Of a stretch of DNA of 64,000 nt, positions 13,101-25,235 are shown piece after piece; the first letter of the stretch is position 1, and every line of letters starts with the position of its first letter. Position numbers and translations under genes: made by a program. The stretch is from Papilionanthe hookeriana x Papilionanthe teres. Its lineage: Eukaryota > Streptophyta > Magnoliopsida > Asparagales > Orchidaceae. The stretch is from assembly GCA_022702705.1 (NCBI GenBank), contig CM040434.1:55602953-55666952 (forward strand). The letters are read 5' to 3'. The notes under the pieces were generated by a model that was not told the origin of the DNA, did not search any database, and saw only the letters and a list, made by a program, of their open reading frames with translations.

Positions 13101-16100
13101 GAGGACCCTAGAAAAATTATGGTTTGAATTAACTCATTTAAATGAACCCTAATTTGGCAAAAATCCTAAAATTAAGATTAAATTGATTTAAAAAACCACT
13201 TAATAACATAACACAAAATCAATTCTCCACTGATCTTTAGGGTCAGAGGAGTCTCACATAAAAATTTGAAATCAATTGAAAATTATTTAACCCACTAAAT
13301 GAAATATACAAATCACATGGCCACTTTTAAACTTTAAAAATTCATAAAACTCAAAATGTATTTCAAACATTCACCAAGCTCATTTTGAGGCCTTTCTGGT
13401 ATTAGAGAAGTCAAAGAAAATTAAAATTGGAATTTTTCTAAAATTTTCATTTTTAACCTTTTTTTGAATATTTTAATAATTTAAAAATAATAAAATTCAC
13501 AAAAATATCATATTTGGTCTCATAATCACTTAGGAACCAACCAAATATTTTTTATTAATTCCCTAAGAAAAGATATTGAATTTTAAAGGCCTAATGCATT
13601 ATTAATATTAAAAATGGATTTTTTAATCTTTCCCACTAAATCAATTCTAAAAATTCAAAGAAAAATCAGAAAAATATAAAATTTGTTTCTATAAGTTCCT
13701 TGAGGTCAGAGATATTTAAGAAAAATATAAAACTTAATTTTCAACTTTAATTTTATTTTATAATTAATTAATACTCCAAAAATTAAAATAATTATAATAA
13801 ATAAAATATAATTCAAAAAATCACCGAAATTTGTCTAAGTGGTCCTCTGGTTGGTAGGAACATCCCATAATTTTCCTAAGGACAGAAACTTTATCTAGGT
13901 CATATTGTTGAATTTTCATTGAAAATCCTTATTTTTCACAAAAAAACAATTATATAAATTAAATTAAAAAACAGAAAAATCACATTTTTCTCCTCTAATG
14001 ACATGTGAGTGAAGTGACATAAAAATTTTAAGTTCATTTAAGCTCAATTTAATGAGTTATGAAGTGAATATGCTTAAGAGGGCATTAAGGTAATTAATGG
14101 ATTTTAACCCTAATTAATATTTTTAGGCTTAATCAAAAGGGAGGGATGAACATTTGATCCTAAATTTTCTCTTAGATGATTAAAACATAGGAAATTAAGG
14201 GATAGAAACCCATTGATCACCTACAACATAAAAAATGAAATCTTAATTAATTCATTCATTTAAATTTTAGAAGAATAATTAAAATTTTGGATTATTAAAA
14301 TTTGGAACATGACTCAAGAAGATATTAATTTTTTAATTTAAAGTCCCTAATTTGATTAATTCAATAGCATTCAACTCTTAATTAATTCAAGTAATGATGA
14401 TTGAAATTAATTAAAAAGAAAGCAATCCTTAATTAAATTAAAGTTTAAAACATTGAATGATTTAATAATTAAATTAAAGTAAACTTAAAGCATTAAAACT
14501 AATTTGAAATCACTTAAAACTTAACCTAAAACAAATTTGAAATGTTTAAAGCTAATCTCAAAACAAGTTATAATTAAGATCAATTTAAAATACTTAAAAC
14601 AAATTTTAATTATTAAAACTTAATGGAATTAAATAATTTAAACACCTCTTTAACTTAAACAATTTTAAACATTTAAAAAATCAATTTGAAATTTTATAAC
14701 TAAACTAAACTATCTTAAATCATCAACCCAATCTTAATGGTTAAATCCCTTAACAAACGAATTTGCCCCTAAAGGCTTCCACACTTATAACCCTTAAGTG
14801 GAGTATCAAATGAAATGTTATTTTACTCATCGGATAATCAAATGTCTAAGTTCACTGAGCAAGAAACAAAATTCAACTAAATTCTTGGATGATCAATTCA
14901 TCTGTACAATAAAATTCATTTGGACTCAAACTAATCCCAAAAGCATTGAAAAAGATGTTCAGGACTTGTCCTAAGCACTTTCCCAATGTGATGGGATGTT
15001 TTAGAAGAATAATTGAACTTAATTGTTCTTTGGTGAAGAAAATCATCCTTAACAAAATACAAGAACCCAGACGTTATAGGAATTGACTAGCAATAGAATT
15101 AGGATTTTGGTAGAAACCAGAACCTTCCCTTAGCTTTACCTAGGTGTTCCTTGAAAATATTTAAATTCCCTGACATGTGTTTTGAGTGCAGCCTGGAATG
15201 ACGAGAAGACCCGCCAAGTACGCTTTTATTTTGTTGCAATTTATTTACCTGCGCTGTACTTTTTTCCTGCAAAACTTGCATGTTAAACAAGAATGTCACC
15301 CTGCATTAAGACTGAAACAATTTAGGATATCCACAAAATTGAAACCAAAAACTAAATTAAAAGTCATAACAAGATAAAATTCACTGCCACAACACTCAAA
15401 AGATAAAATAACTCAAAATTTAATCACAGATAGAACAACAAAACTACAACTACAACTAAATTAAAATGTCTCGTTGGATGATCGGGAATCCCTCAGATGA
15501 TGTAACCCATGTGTTGCTAACGAGATTTTCCACAGTCTAAATGAAAGTGTGGAACTCATTCAGCTGAGTTTAGCAAATTCATTTGGACTAAGTGAATCCG
15601 ATGAAAATAGCGGTGTCGGGATGACGGAACCGTGGGATCTTAATCGGTTCTACTTAATCAATTTTAAGATTTGTTTTAATTAAAACATTAAGACATCTGA
15701 ACCTTAAGAATCTTCTAAACCAAAACACTTCTCTCTTCTCTTGATTTCCACCTTCTAAAACCAAACCTCTGCAACAACAAGGAGCTTGGAGGATAGTGGG
15801 CAACACAACCATCTTCGTCAGCAAAACTTGTGTCTACTTCAGCAAAACCTTTCTTAGAATTAAATAACCAAGCCATAGGATTTAGAGGTAGTTTACCTAG
15901 TGCAACATAAATCCTTAACTTTTCGTTAGGCATTTGCATAATCATGTTATGTAAATTAAGCCCTAACCAGTCTTAGGACTTCGAGGTAGTCGTTTGGTAC
16001 GACATAAACCCTCACATCTTCAAGGCTATTTGTATGATTATGCCATACTAATATAAGTTTTAATTAACTAAAATTAGCAAAATTGAAACATTAAATAATT

Positions 16101-16752
16101 CTTTCAAATTGAAGCCAAACCATAGGATAGTTTGGGAAGTTGCCAAGATTCCTCTTAGATCCTCAACTTCTCCTACTTCTCTTCCTTTGGACTCTCAAAA
16201 TAATTGTTCCAAATTTGATCCCTTCCCTTTTAAAATTTCCAAAATCCAATTTGTTTGAAACCTTAAACTTTAAAATTCTTGAGAGTAAAACCACTGATCA
16301 TTATCGAGAGTTTTCTTAAATGATTCTCTTCATTTAAGATGTAATTAACTATAGGGGTTTGCCCTTATAGGGAACTTTAAGAACCCAGGTAATATAAACC
16401 CTGCTTAATTCTTTTATATTAAGCGTGAGAACTTGTCTCGCTTATAAAATTGGTTCGCGAACCAAACGGATGTCACAAATCTTCTAGTTTATTTAATCGA
16501 GCCACATCATCAAGCAGTGTGTCTATTCCTCAGAATAAATACACGGTTTGTGATGCGGCGCTCATTTATATAAACTATTTGGGATGTGAAATCGGTTTGA
16601 TTTCATATCTTAAAAATTTTCAAATTTAAAATTATTTTTAAAATTAAATGCTACTTCCAAATTATATATATTAATATTAAATCCAAAATTCGCCAACAAT
16701 TTCTGGAGGCGACCCCCTTTTTCAAAACACACGACCTAAAAATATGCTGACA
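10193..16752 (+). mobile_element. giant solo LTR B, Tat/Ogre-like family, 6560 bp, TSD AGTCC
   Basis: It starts TGTTGACTTC and ends ATGCTGACA, flanked by the perfect 5-bp duplication AGTCC (10188-10192, 16753-16757). It lies in the opposite orientation to copies A, D and E. Landmarks in order are a terminal hairpin (10198-10216), an A+C-rich pyrimidine-biased block (about 10650-11870), a proline-codon-rich region (12040-12300), a GC-rich island (12415-12690), AT-rich sequence with repeated GGTCAGAGG-like motifs (13090-13860), and a second landmark region shared with C (15060-16700). Compared with C it seems to lack part of the leader after the promoter. No coding domain of a retrotransposon is inside, so it is a solo LTR. 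Confidence 0.9.
12415..12690 (+). promoter_or_regulatory. GC-rich island of the giant LTR, copy B
   Basis: Homologous to the island in copy C: both contain GGACGGCTCTC, GAGTCAGATGGCGGCG and GGAGCTGCC at matching spacing and end just before the AT-rich stretch that carries the CTTGCTC..GTGAAC..GGAGGAG box. The conservation of this block, compared with its diverged surroundings, suggests constraint during the family's active life. No known motif was recognised. Confidence 0.45.
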
Positions 16753-18298
16753 AGTCCTGGATATTGATCCTACAGGGAATATTTTAGAGGCTACGAACTA
16801 GGATTATAGAAACTAATTCAGAATCAAAACTTTGTAAATCGAATTTCCTATTTGTCACTAATATGCAATCGTAAATATGATGAAATTTTAATAAACTATT
16901 TCTACTAACAATTAACTACTTCATAAATAAAGCGAGGTTCAATATATAAGCAAGCATCCTTCTCCTTGTTAAGAAATTTAAGTGAATGGATAATTACAAT
17001 TAGTTTAAAACTATGTTGTGCCAAATAGGAGCATACATGTTCTTTACCCTTTGGTCCAGACATGAAGAACATTGACTAATCCTATGCTTGGTTACTGAAT
17101 CTGTAGCTAGGCTGAGAGGATACCGGCTCTTACTTCAGAGCTCCCACGTTCCCCTCCCCTGAGGGCTAACATCTACACTTCAGCACTCAAATGATAGGAC
17201 CGAATTGATGATTTTAGTCTGTCACTCTAAAATCTCCAATTCTACGCCCGATAAATATTATTTCCCTATTTATTTAACCCTACCTTCAAGGACTTTGACC
17301 TCCCTGAATCTTGGATGTAATCTCCAATTAAGTTATAAAAAATCAACATATTTTAACAAATCAATTGGCCAAAGTAAATTAAGATTGAAGTGAAAAGATT
17401 ATCACAACTTCTTATACATTCTCTTGGCACAACTAATTCAAATCACCATTTCACAAAAATCTCAAAACAAGGAGAAAGACGGAGAAACTATTCAGATCTC
17501 ATGAAGAAGATACGATAAAACTTGGATTTCATATATAAAAGCAAAGTTATACAGACTAAAATAAGTAAAAACAACTTATCTTGAACTCCTCCCCAAGAAA
17601 ACTCCTTGAAGTTCCTCTGAATATCTTCCTTTCTTTAGTGCACACAGAATTCTCCTTCAAAATGGCAAGGAGGAAGAAATCTCTCACTTTCCTTTCACTC
17701 TTACAATCTCTCAAAGAATTCCTCACAATTAACACTAAATAAAATCACTCTCTAAAACTATTAGGGAAACAAAGACTCTAACTAACAGTCTAGAAACTCT
17801 TGGCCACACTTAGACACACAGCATTTTAGCCCCAAATTGTTTCTTTTAAAGTAGTTGAAGAGTTTCTAAGAGTTACCCAAGCATCCCTTCAAAAATAATC
17901 TACATTCAATGCATCTCATGAGAGAACCAACTTACTCACCGTCGGCGGCCTCGAGCTCGCCATTGGCATTCTAGAATACTTAGTTTTGGACCTTCTCTCT
18001 TAAGGCTCACTGTCGGTGGCCTCGATCTCGCTGTCAGTGACCTTCTTTGTAATTTATTTTCTGAACTCTCGAGAAAAATCCGTCGTCGGCACCGTTGATC
18101 TCATCGTCGGCGCCCAAAGTCAAATTTCATATTTTTCTCCTTTTTGCTCCAAATTCTCTCTTTTTGCATCTTTTTGCTCCAATATCCATAAATCAACGTA
18201 CCTGCAACAAAACATCAAAAATACCTTTCTTTAAAGTGCAATGCATCAAAATCAATATAAAATAGGCATGAAAAATTCAACATATTTTTAGTTGGTCA

Positions 18299-18315
18299 AA
18301 ATCCCCCAAACTTAA
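18299..18315 (-). other. polypurine tract (PPT) of the Athila-like element
   Basis: Immediately inside the 3' LTR, the minus strand reads TTAAGTTTGGGGGATTT directly before the LTR start TGACC. This is the normal place and composition of the plus-strand primer of reverse transcription, and the TTTGGGGG core is usual for Athila elements. Confidence 0.85.
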
Positions 18316-19699
18316 TTATTACTTGTCCTCAAGTAATTTTTAGTACTATATAAAAGTTATGATTCATTTTGGAAAAGTTTAATTCAGAAATACTATAATT
18401 TTGATTTAATTAAATATTATAGTGAGATTTCTTAAAAAGATTTTTAGATAATTAGATTAACTCTGTAGATGTAAAGCTATCTAGTCATCAAGTCTAAGAG
18501 TTCTAATCTTCTATTCATTTCAAGAATGACTATATGTTGCAATATCAATTCACTTAGAATATTCAGATGATAGGAATCTCATGAGGACACTACTAGTAAA
18601 AATACTACTCCATAAATATAAGTTCAGGAATGAATTTAGTTTTCCCTTTAGGTTAATCCAAGTGAAGCCAATTTTTTATAAGGCATCTCCTCAAGCTTCT
18701 CCTTACTTTTTCTTTTTTTTCATTTGGATTGCTTTTTAATCCTATATATGTTTTTCTTTTTCTTTTTCTTTTCAGGGATTGTTTTTCAATCCTTTCTTTT
18801 TTTTTCTTTTTCGGGTGAGGATTACTATATCTGGATGGCCTGTAAATAATTTTGAACTTCACTCCTCTTTTCGTAAATTTGAAACTTATAACATTCCTTT
18901 CCCTTATATGTAAATCATAGTCTTTACATCATTGAGCCCCAATCTTTTCTTTCTCAACTAAATTCCAAAGATTCTTAATATTTCAAAATATAATTTTCTT
19001 TACTTTAAATAGTTAACTACAGTCTTATCCCCTTATACTAAATATCTCATCCTACAAAATTAGTTTTCATTACCAAAAATATTTTTTTGAATCTTCTACA
19101 ATATTTAAATAAAATCTAAACATAGTTAAATGAATTAAATTTTATCACAAAAATCATATTTATAAATTTTGAAAATATTTTAATTGAAACCACATAACAA
19201 TTAATATTTTTCTCCCCCCCCCACAAACTTAAAGTTTTCAATATAAAGAAAGTACAGATGGAAAGAAAAATTCTAAATATAAATCATACCTTCGCACTTT
19301 AGACATTTTCATCTCTCTAAAATTTTGAAGGTTCTTCTCAAAAATTTTAACTTCAACTGGCCTGTATTGTTAGGAACTTTTCTACACATATAACAGATTA
19401 GAGAATTTGCTGGGGTAAAGAAATTTTGAAATAAGTACATAAAGTAAAACATTTATCAACCACAATTTATTACACTACACAGTACAATACTAAATTGCAC
19501 TTGCATTTCAAAACACAATAACAAACAGTTTACTACTTTATCTTAGAGTCCACAATTATAATTATAATCTATCAATATAAATTATCCAGAAATAAAATAC
19601 AAACTACAAACAAAATACACATCTCAGAAAATATACACATAATACAAATAACAGAATAAAATTACTTCAACAAAACACACAAATACATGCATCACAATC
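18316..19699 (-). other. 3' non-coding region of the Athila-like element
   Basis: No convincing coding sequence between the env-like tail and the PPT. It holds a purine-rich tract on the minus strand (about 18690-18815) containing two near-identical small hairpins: plus-strand GGATTG..CAATCC at about 18778-18793, and GGATTGCTTTTTAATCC at about 18726-18742. It also contains a second PPT-like run, C10 on the plus strand at about 19214-19223, preceded on the minus strand by AAGTTTGT. Otherwise AT-rich. Confidence 0.55.
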
Positions 19700-19957
19700 A
19701 TCAAATTTAAAGATTAAGCATCAAAATCCCATACTATGTCTTCATCTCCCTGGTCAGCAGGTGGATTGGGCTGATAGCGAGTATATCGGGGGCATTCAGG
19801 AAAAGTAACATCAGGCTCACCTCTATAGTATCTGGCCTAAGCATCGTAATAAGCAATCTCTAAATCAGAATGCCGCTGAAGATTCTCACTATCATGATCG
19901 TGTCTTCGCTCTAATCCTTCAATCCTTTGATCTATTCTCTCAATTCTTTCATCTAAC
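19700..19957 (-). pseudogene. env-like unit 2, C-terminal tail (interrupted by solo LTR C)
   Basis: The minus strand has a nearly open stretch beginning L-D-E-R-I-E-R-I-D-Q-R-I, a heptad-like, coiled-coil-type segment. It continues through an arginine- and tyrosine-rich part to an acidic end (D-E-D-I-V-W-D-F-D), with one internal stop. It continues in sense from the piece at 27333-28243 across LTR C, and the target duplication CTAAC sits at the break. Such a coiled C-terminus is usual for the Athila 3' ORF; its biological role is not established. Confidence 0.6.
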
Positions 19958-22290
19958 TGTTGACCTCATTTTTGATGAGGTCTTCTCTTCTTCTTTTTAG
20001 TACTTAGGATCTAGCCTTAGGCTTTTCCTTTGACTGTCTTAGAGGACTAGAAATGGAACCTACCCTTTAGAAGTCCAAACACCTCTTGACTCCCTGCAAA
20101 CCCCACAAGCTTGATTGTAGACCCCTAATCACCTAGAGGGTTGAAATTAAATGTGGAAGTTTAAAGGATGAGTTTCCTATAAGACTCTTTGGCCTTAGGA
20201 CTGCCTTGGGTGACCTGGTCTGGTGAAGGGCTGACTTACACACACACTACACTCATACACTACACTTGCACACACCTCCTAGAACCACACCCATACCTAA
20301 CTTGACCTCCTGACTCATGTAGGTGATTCACATGGATGGTCCTTAACCCCTCAGCCCTTGGCTAAGAGGGTTAAGAACAACATAGTGGATGCCTCAAATG
20401 AGTCCCTTCATGGCTCATGTGGGCTTGATATGGCTTCATGGCTCAACCAAAATGATTTTATTCCACTTATATTCACTCAATCTTCAATTTTCCAAATTTT
20501 CAATTTTTGACACCCGGGACCCTACACCCGCCTAACCTACCCAAATTTCTCAAAAATTTCCAAATCACCCAAAATTCTCCGAAATCATTCCTAAACATTT
20601 CTCTCCACTCAAATTGACCATCCATACCCAAAATATCAAAAATTTCAAAAATACCTCCCAATACCCTCCAAATACCCAAAATACCCCCCTTGACCAAAAA
20701 ATCCAGAAATTCAGAAACTTCCCAGAAAATTCCAGAAAATCCCAAATATTCCCAATTTCATTTTGTTCAACTACACCATGGGCCAATTTTGTCAATTTAC
20801 CCCACTTTTATCAAAACCCCCAATTTGACCCATTTTAACCCAAAGTGAACCCAATGTCAAACCAAACCTACCCAATTGACCCAAATTCTGGTCCAATTCA
20901 ATTCTAAACTTCAATTCAACATTCCCAACACCAATCTAGACCAAATCCAAGTCCAATTTGATTGACATTTGAATCCAATTTCACTTTTGGCCTTAAAGCC
21001 CAATTTGGACCCATGACCCAAACCTAACCCAAACTAACCCAATTCAACTTCAATTAACCCCAAACCTTTTCTAAACCTTCCTTAACATCCCCACAAACAA
21101 AACACTAATATGATTTACCCAAAATTTAGACCCAAACCCCACTCAAATTCAACCCAAAGCTAAAAGGCCCAATTTTGACCTAAACCCAAACCAAACCCAA
21201 ATGAGCCCAAACCTCAAAATCAAAGCCCAACCAAAGTCAAAACCTCTTTGAAATACTCCCATAAACATTTCCCAACATTAATTTTACATCAATTTCAACC
21301 CTAGCCCAACATTGGCCCAAATTAACCCAATTTGACCTATATTGGCTCATTCACCAAAGAAGCCCAAATTCAACCCAATTCAAACCCAAATCACTCCCAA
21401 CTTGCTTCAAATCACTCATGACACATCCATGAGCTAAACCCAACATTTGTTTGGCCCAATCCTTCACAAAATTCCCATCCATAAATTTATTTTCAAACCA
21501 AAAGCCCACTTACATGAAACCTTCCTAAAAGCCCAAATTTCATGCTAAAGCCCATACGACAATTGCTCTACATCACACCCTTAATTAAAATCAATCCCTA
21601 AGTTTGAAAATTCATCATGAAGCCATTCCAAATTAAGCCCCATACAAATTCCCATCAAAATACCAAAAATTTCTAAAATCCATTTTCATGAAATTGACCA
21701 AGCTTTTCCCCAAGCCAAAGACAAGCCATGCAGGCCATGGACAAGCCACATGAAGCCATGGAGGGTTTGACATGTGATCAAGCCATTAATGGCAGAAGGG
21801 GGAACCCCTTTCCAAACCCTCCCTTAAGCAATTTTAACCCTTTTAATGCAACACCTAAACCCAAAATTTACTTAAACCAAGTTGATAGGGACTTCACCAC
21901 TCCATCTCAGCTAGCCTATCTGATTCCCCACAGCACCCAAAGCCCCTTGGAGGGTGCACCATGCCCAAAACTATAAGTTGACCCAAACTAAGCTAAAATG
22001 ATCCCTCCCCCCTTCTACTTTGATTCAACACTTTTACACATGGCCAACTGCAATTGATTTCACCATTGCCAAGACCTGACTTCCCTGAACCTGAGGGTGA
22101 CCTGACCTTGGCCGGCCAGCCACCACAGCCGCCGGAAACCACCAGGCCGAGAGCTCACATGTGAGCCCAAACTTGGAATTCTCACCTGCTGAGCTGCCCC
22201 ATCCCCAGTGGCCATTACAGCTGTTCTTCTCTTGCCAAGAGCAGCTGATCCCAAGCCCTAACTCTCCCTGGGAGGCCCTCCACCCTCTCC

Positions 22291-22298
22291 TATTTAAA
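22291..22298 (+). promoter_or_regulatory. putative TATA box of the giant LTR (copy C)
   Basis: CTCCTATTTAAACACC, a good plant TATA box context, about 2.33 kb from the LTR start. The same box is present on the minus strand in copy D (49032-49039, CTCTATTTAAAC) and is degraded in A. If it is the promoter, U3 would be about 2.3 kb and R plus U5 about 5 kb, an unusually long untranslated leader. Confidence 0.5.
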
Positions 22299-22885
22299 CA
22301 CCACCCCCTCTCGGCCATGAGAGGTGCTGAACAAAACCTTAAGGAAACTCTGCCAAAATCATTCCAGACCACTCTCTACACATAGAGCACTTGATCCCCA
22401 CTGGATTCCAACCCCAATTCCCTCTAGCTGAGCTCAATTTTGAGTTCAAATTTCAGCACAAAAACCAGGACACTTCTTCACAGTGGACCAATCCCCAAAT
22501 TGATTGGTCCTACACCTTCACCAGACCAAGGGAAGAAGTCCACCAGGAAAAGCCCCCTCTCCAGGCAACCCATCTGTTCCAGACTCCAAGCTTTGTGATC
22601 AGGCTTGGTCGAAATCATACCTAGACAATTCACCGCACCGGGAGACTTCATCCGGAGCTTCGTCGGGATCCAATCGAAGGTGACACAACCCTCGGATTGA
22701 AGCCACACTTCTCTGAGCAAAGGTATGAGCTAATTCTTCATCCCGAGCTTCTAGAGATTCTCTATTTCAAATTCTTTAATTTCAATGCATGATCACCGTA
22801 TAGATGTATTCATCTCTTCAAGACGAATCCATAGAGCATAAGAACACGAAAATCCATTGAGTATTGAGTGAGATATTAGGGATTT

Positions 22886-23105
22886 AGTGTGGACGGCTCT
22901 CGGGTGAGGACGCTTGGGGACGATGAACGTATGTCGTTCATTTAATACACGCGCGGACGGACGGCCGGGATCGTGTCGGATCGTGGAGATGGAACGACAC
23001 AGCGGGGCCCCGGCAGCGCCGAGTCAGATGGCGGCGTCGAACCAGAACGCGCCGCGTAGCCTTTCGGAGCTGCCGAGGTTGACGCGGCGCCGCGTGGATA
23101 AATAG
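22886..23105 (+). promoter_or_regulatory. GC-rich island of the giant LTR, copy C
   Basis: The best-preserved copy of the island, dense in CpG, with GGACGGCTCTC, GAGTCAGATGGCGGCG and a terminal GCGGCGCCGCG palindrome-like segment. It lies about 600 bp downstream of the TATA-like box. A 63-codon open frame crosses it but has no counterpart with conserved frame in B, so it is not called coding. Confidence 0.45.
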
Positions 23106-24889
23106 AAAATTAGGGTATTTTGATTTATTTAATTCCCCTAAACTTCAAAATGCATAACTTTGTGTAGGAAAATCAGAAAAATAAAATAAAAATACCCTCT
23201 TGCTCGAGTGAACGGAGGAGAATAATGTGGAAAAGAAATTATTTAATTTCATCAAGTATTTTATTTTTAATGATTTATTTCCCTTCTGCATTGTTTTAAT
23301 TCTCCATGCATATAGGAAATTCACCATGTGCATGAGACCATAGGGCTTTTGAAGCCTCCGAATTTGGGTACATTCCCCGAATTTTCCAAAGTCGAGGCCA
23401 TCCCTATGAGAAGTTATTGATTTTTCAAATTCATGTTGCTGTTTTAAGTATTTTAATTCCAATAATTAGCATGTTGTGAAATAACTTCTAGGAAAATTTG
23501 GGGATGTCTCTTATGACCAGAGGACCCTAAGAAAAATAGGTTTTGGATTAATTTATTTAAAATAACCCTAATTGGCTTAAACACTCAAAATAGCTCCTTA
23601 ATTAATTAGAGTTAACCATATATCAAATTGACTTGAAATTAATTCTCCACCGACCTTTAGGATCAGAGGAAACCACCATAAAAAATTGAAGTTAATTGGA
23701 CTTGGTTAGCCTACTAAATGGGTTGATTAAGTCATTTAGTCAATTTGAACTTTAAAAATTCATAACTTTCAAAATACTTTTCAAAAATTCACCAAATTGG
23801 TTTTGGAGCCTCTCTGATATCAGGGAAATTTAAGAAAAATAAAATTGTAATTTTCTAAAAAAGTTGATTTTTTGTATTATTTTAATATTTTAATAATTAA
23901 AAAAAATAAAAATCATAAAAATAATAAAATTCACCAAAATGTCACATTTTGAATTTTAATCACTTAGGAACAAATCCCAGATTTTTCTTAGGTCTATTTA
24001 ATGAGATATTAAATTTTAAAGCCCTAGGGTAATTTTAAAATTAAAAAAAATGTATTTTCTAGCATTTTCACTAAAATAATTATAATAAATCAAAGAAAAA
24101 TCAGAAAATTGCAAAAATTGATTCTCTGATTTCCTTGATATCATAGAGATTTTTAAAAAAATATTAATTTCATTTTTCAACCTTTATTTTATTTTTTAAA
24201 TTAATTAACACTCCAAAACTTAAAATAATTATAATAAAAATAATATAATTCAAAAAATCACCAAAATTGGTCCAAGTGGTCCTCTGGTCATTAGGAATGT
24301 CCCATAATTTTCTTAAGGACAGAAATTTTCCCTTGGTCATATTGTTAAATTTTCCTTGGAAATACCTATTTTCCACTAAAAATAATTATATAAATAAATT
24401 AAATACAGAAAAATCACATTTTCTCCTCTCATGTCTTTATTGACATATGAGTGAAGTCACATAAAAATTTCAAGTTCATTTAAGCTCAATTTAGTGAGTT
24501 ATGAAATTATTAAGCTTGAAGGGCAAAATGGTAATTAAAAAATCTTTACCCTTAATTAAAACTTTAGGTTTAATAAAATTAACAAGTAAAATATTTGATC
24601 TTAATCTGATTTGGATGATTGAAATTTAAATAATTAAAGGGTAGAAACCCATTAAACAATTTAAAATAATTAAAAAAACCTTAATTTAATAATTGATTAA
24701 ATTTGGAAGAATAATAAAATTGGAATTATTAAAATAGGGATATTATTAGGAAGAGATTTATTCTTTAATTTAAAAATCCCTAAATTAATCATCTCAATAA
24801 TATTTAATTCCTAATTAAAAATGATAATTAAAATTTAAGTTTTAAAATGTTAAAGGACTTAATCATTAAATTAAATTAAAAAAATATAT

Positions 24890-25235
24890 AATAAGTTAAA
24901 TTATTAAACTCTTTTTAAATTTTCAATTAAATTAAAATTAAAATTAAAATTAAATTAATGATTAAATTAAATTAAATTAAATTAAACTAAATTAAATTAA
25001 AAAATGTTAAATTAAATTAAATTAAATTAAATTAAAACATATTAAATTATATTAAATTAAATTAAATTAAATTAAAATTAAATCAAATTAAATTAAATTA
25101 AAGGAAATTAAATCAAATTAAACTAAATTAATTTAACATCAAATCAAACTAAATTGAATTAAATTAAATTAAATTAAAATTAAAATTAAATTAAATTAAA
25201 TTAAAGTTAAATGAAATTGAATTAAATAACATTAC
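24890..25235 (+). repeat. pentanucleotide (TTAAA)n-type satellite tract
   Basis: About 350 bp made almost wholly of ATTAA units with scattered variants. It is found only in LTR C; the matching part of copy B (about 14400-14700) has related AT-rich sequence without the regular array, so the array expanded after the copies separated. Confidence 0.85.

Larger units (their letters stand above)
10050..18298 (-). repeat. 3' LTR of the Athila-like element, split by solo LTR B
   Basis: The minus strand starts TGACCAACTAAAAATATG at 18298 and ends GAGTGGTTCA at 10050; the span is split by LTR B, so the LTR proper is 10050-10192 plus 16758-18298, about 1.68 kb. It is closely similar to the 5' LTR (38783-40235) and to the solo LTR at 55052-56786. 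A GC-rich tandem block (about 17937-18110) precedes the presumed promoter. Near its 3' end is the CCTGTAGGATCAATATCCAGG-like box typical of Athila LTRs (about 16757-16776). Confidence 0.9.

Noticed and set aside
20500..20838. Overlapping open frames rich in W, F and G on the minus strand (and similar ones at 54312-54612)
   Set aside because: They arise from the low-complexity G+T-rich LTR block; no start context, no conservation of frame between copies.
24890..25235. Regular repeats considered as CRISPR or satellite with spacers
   Set aside because: Pure pentanucleotide repeat with no unique spacers, in a plant nuclear context.
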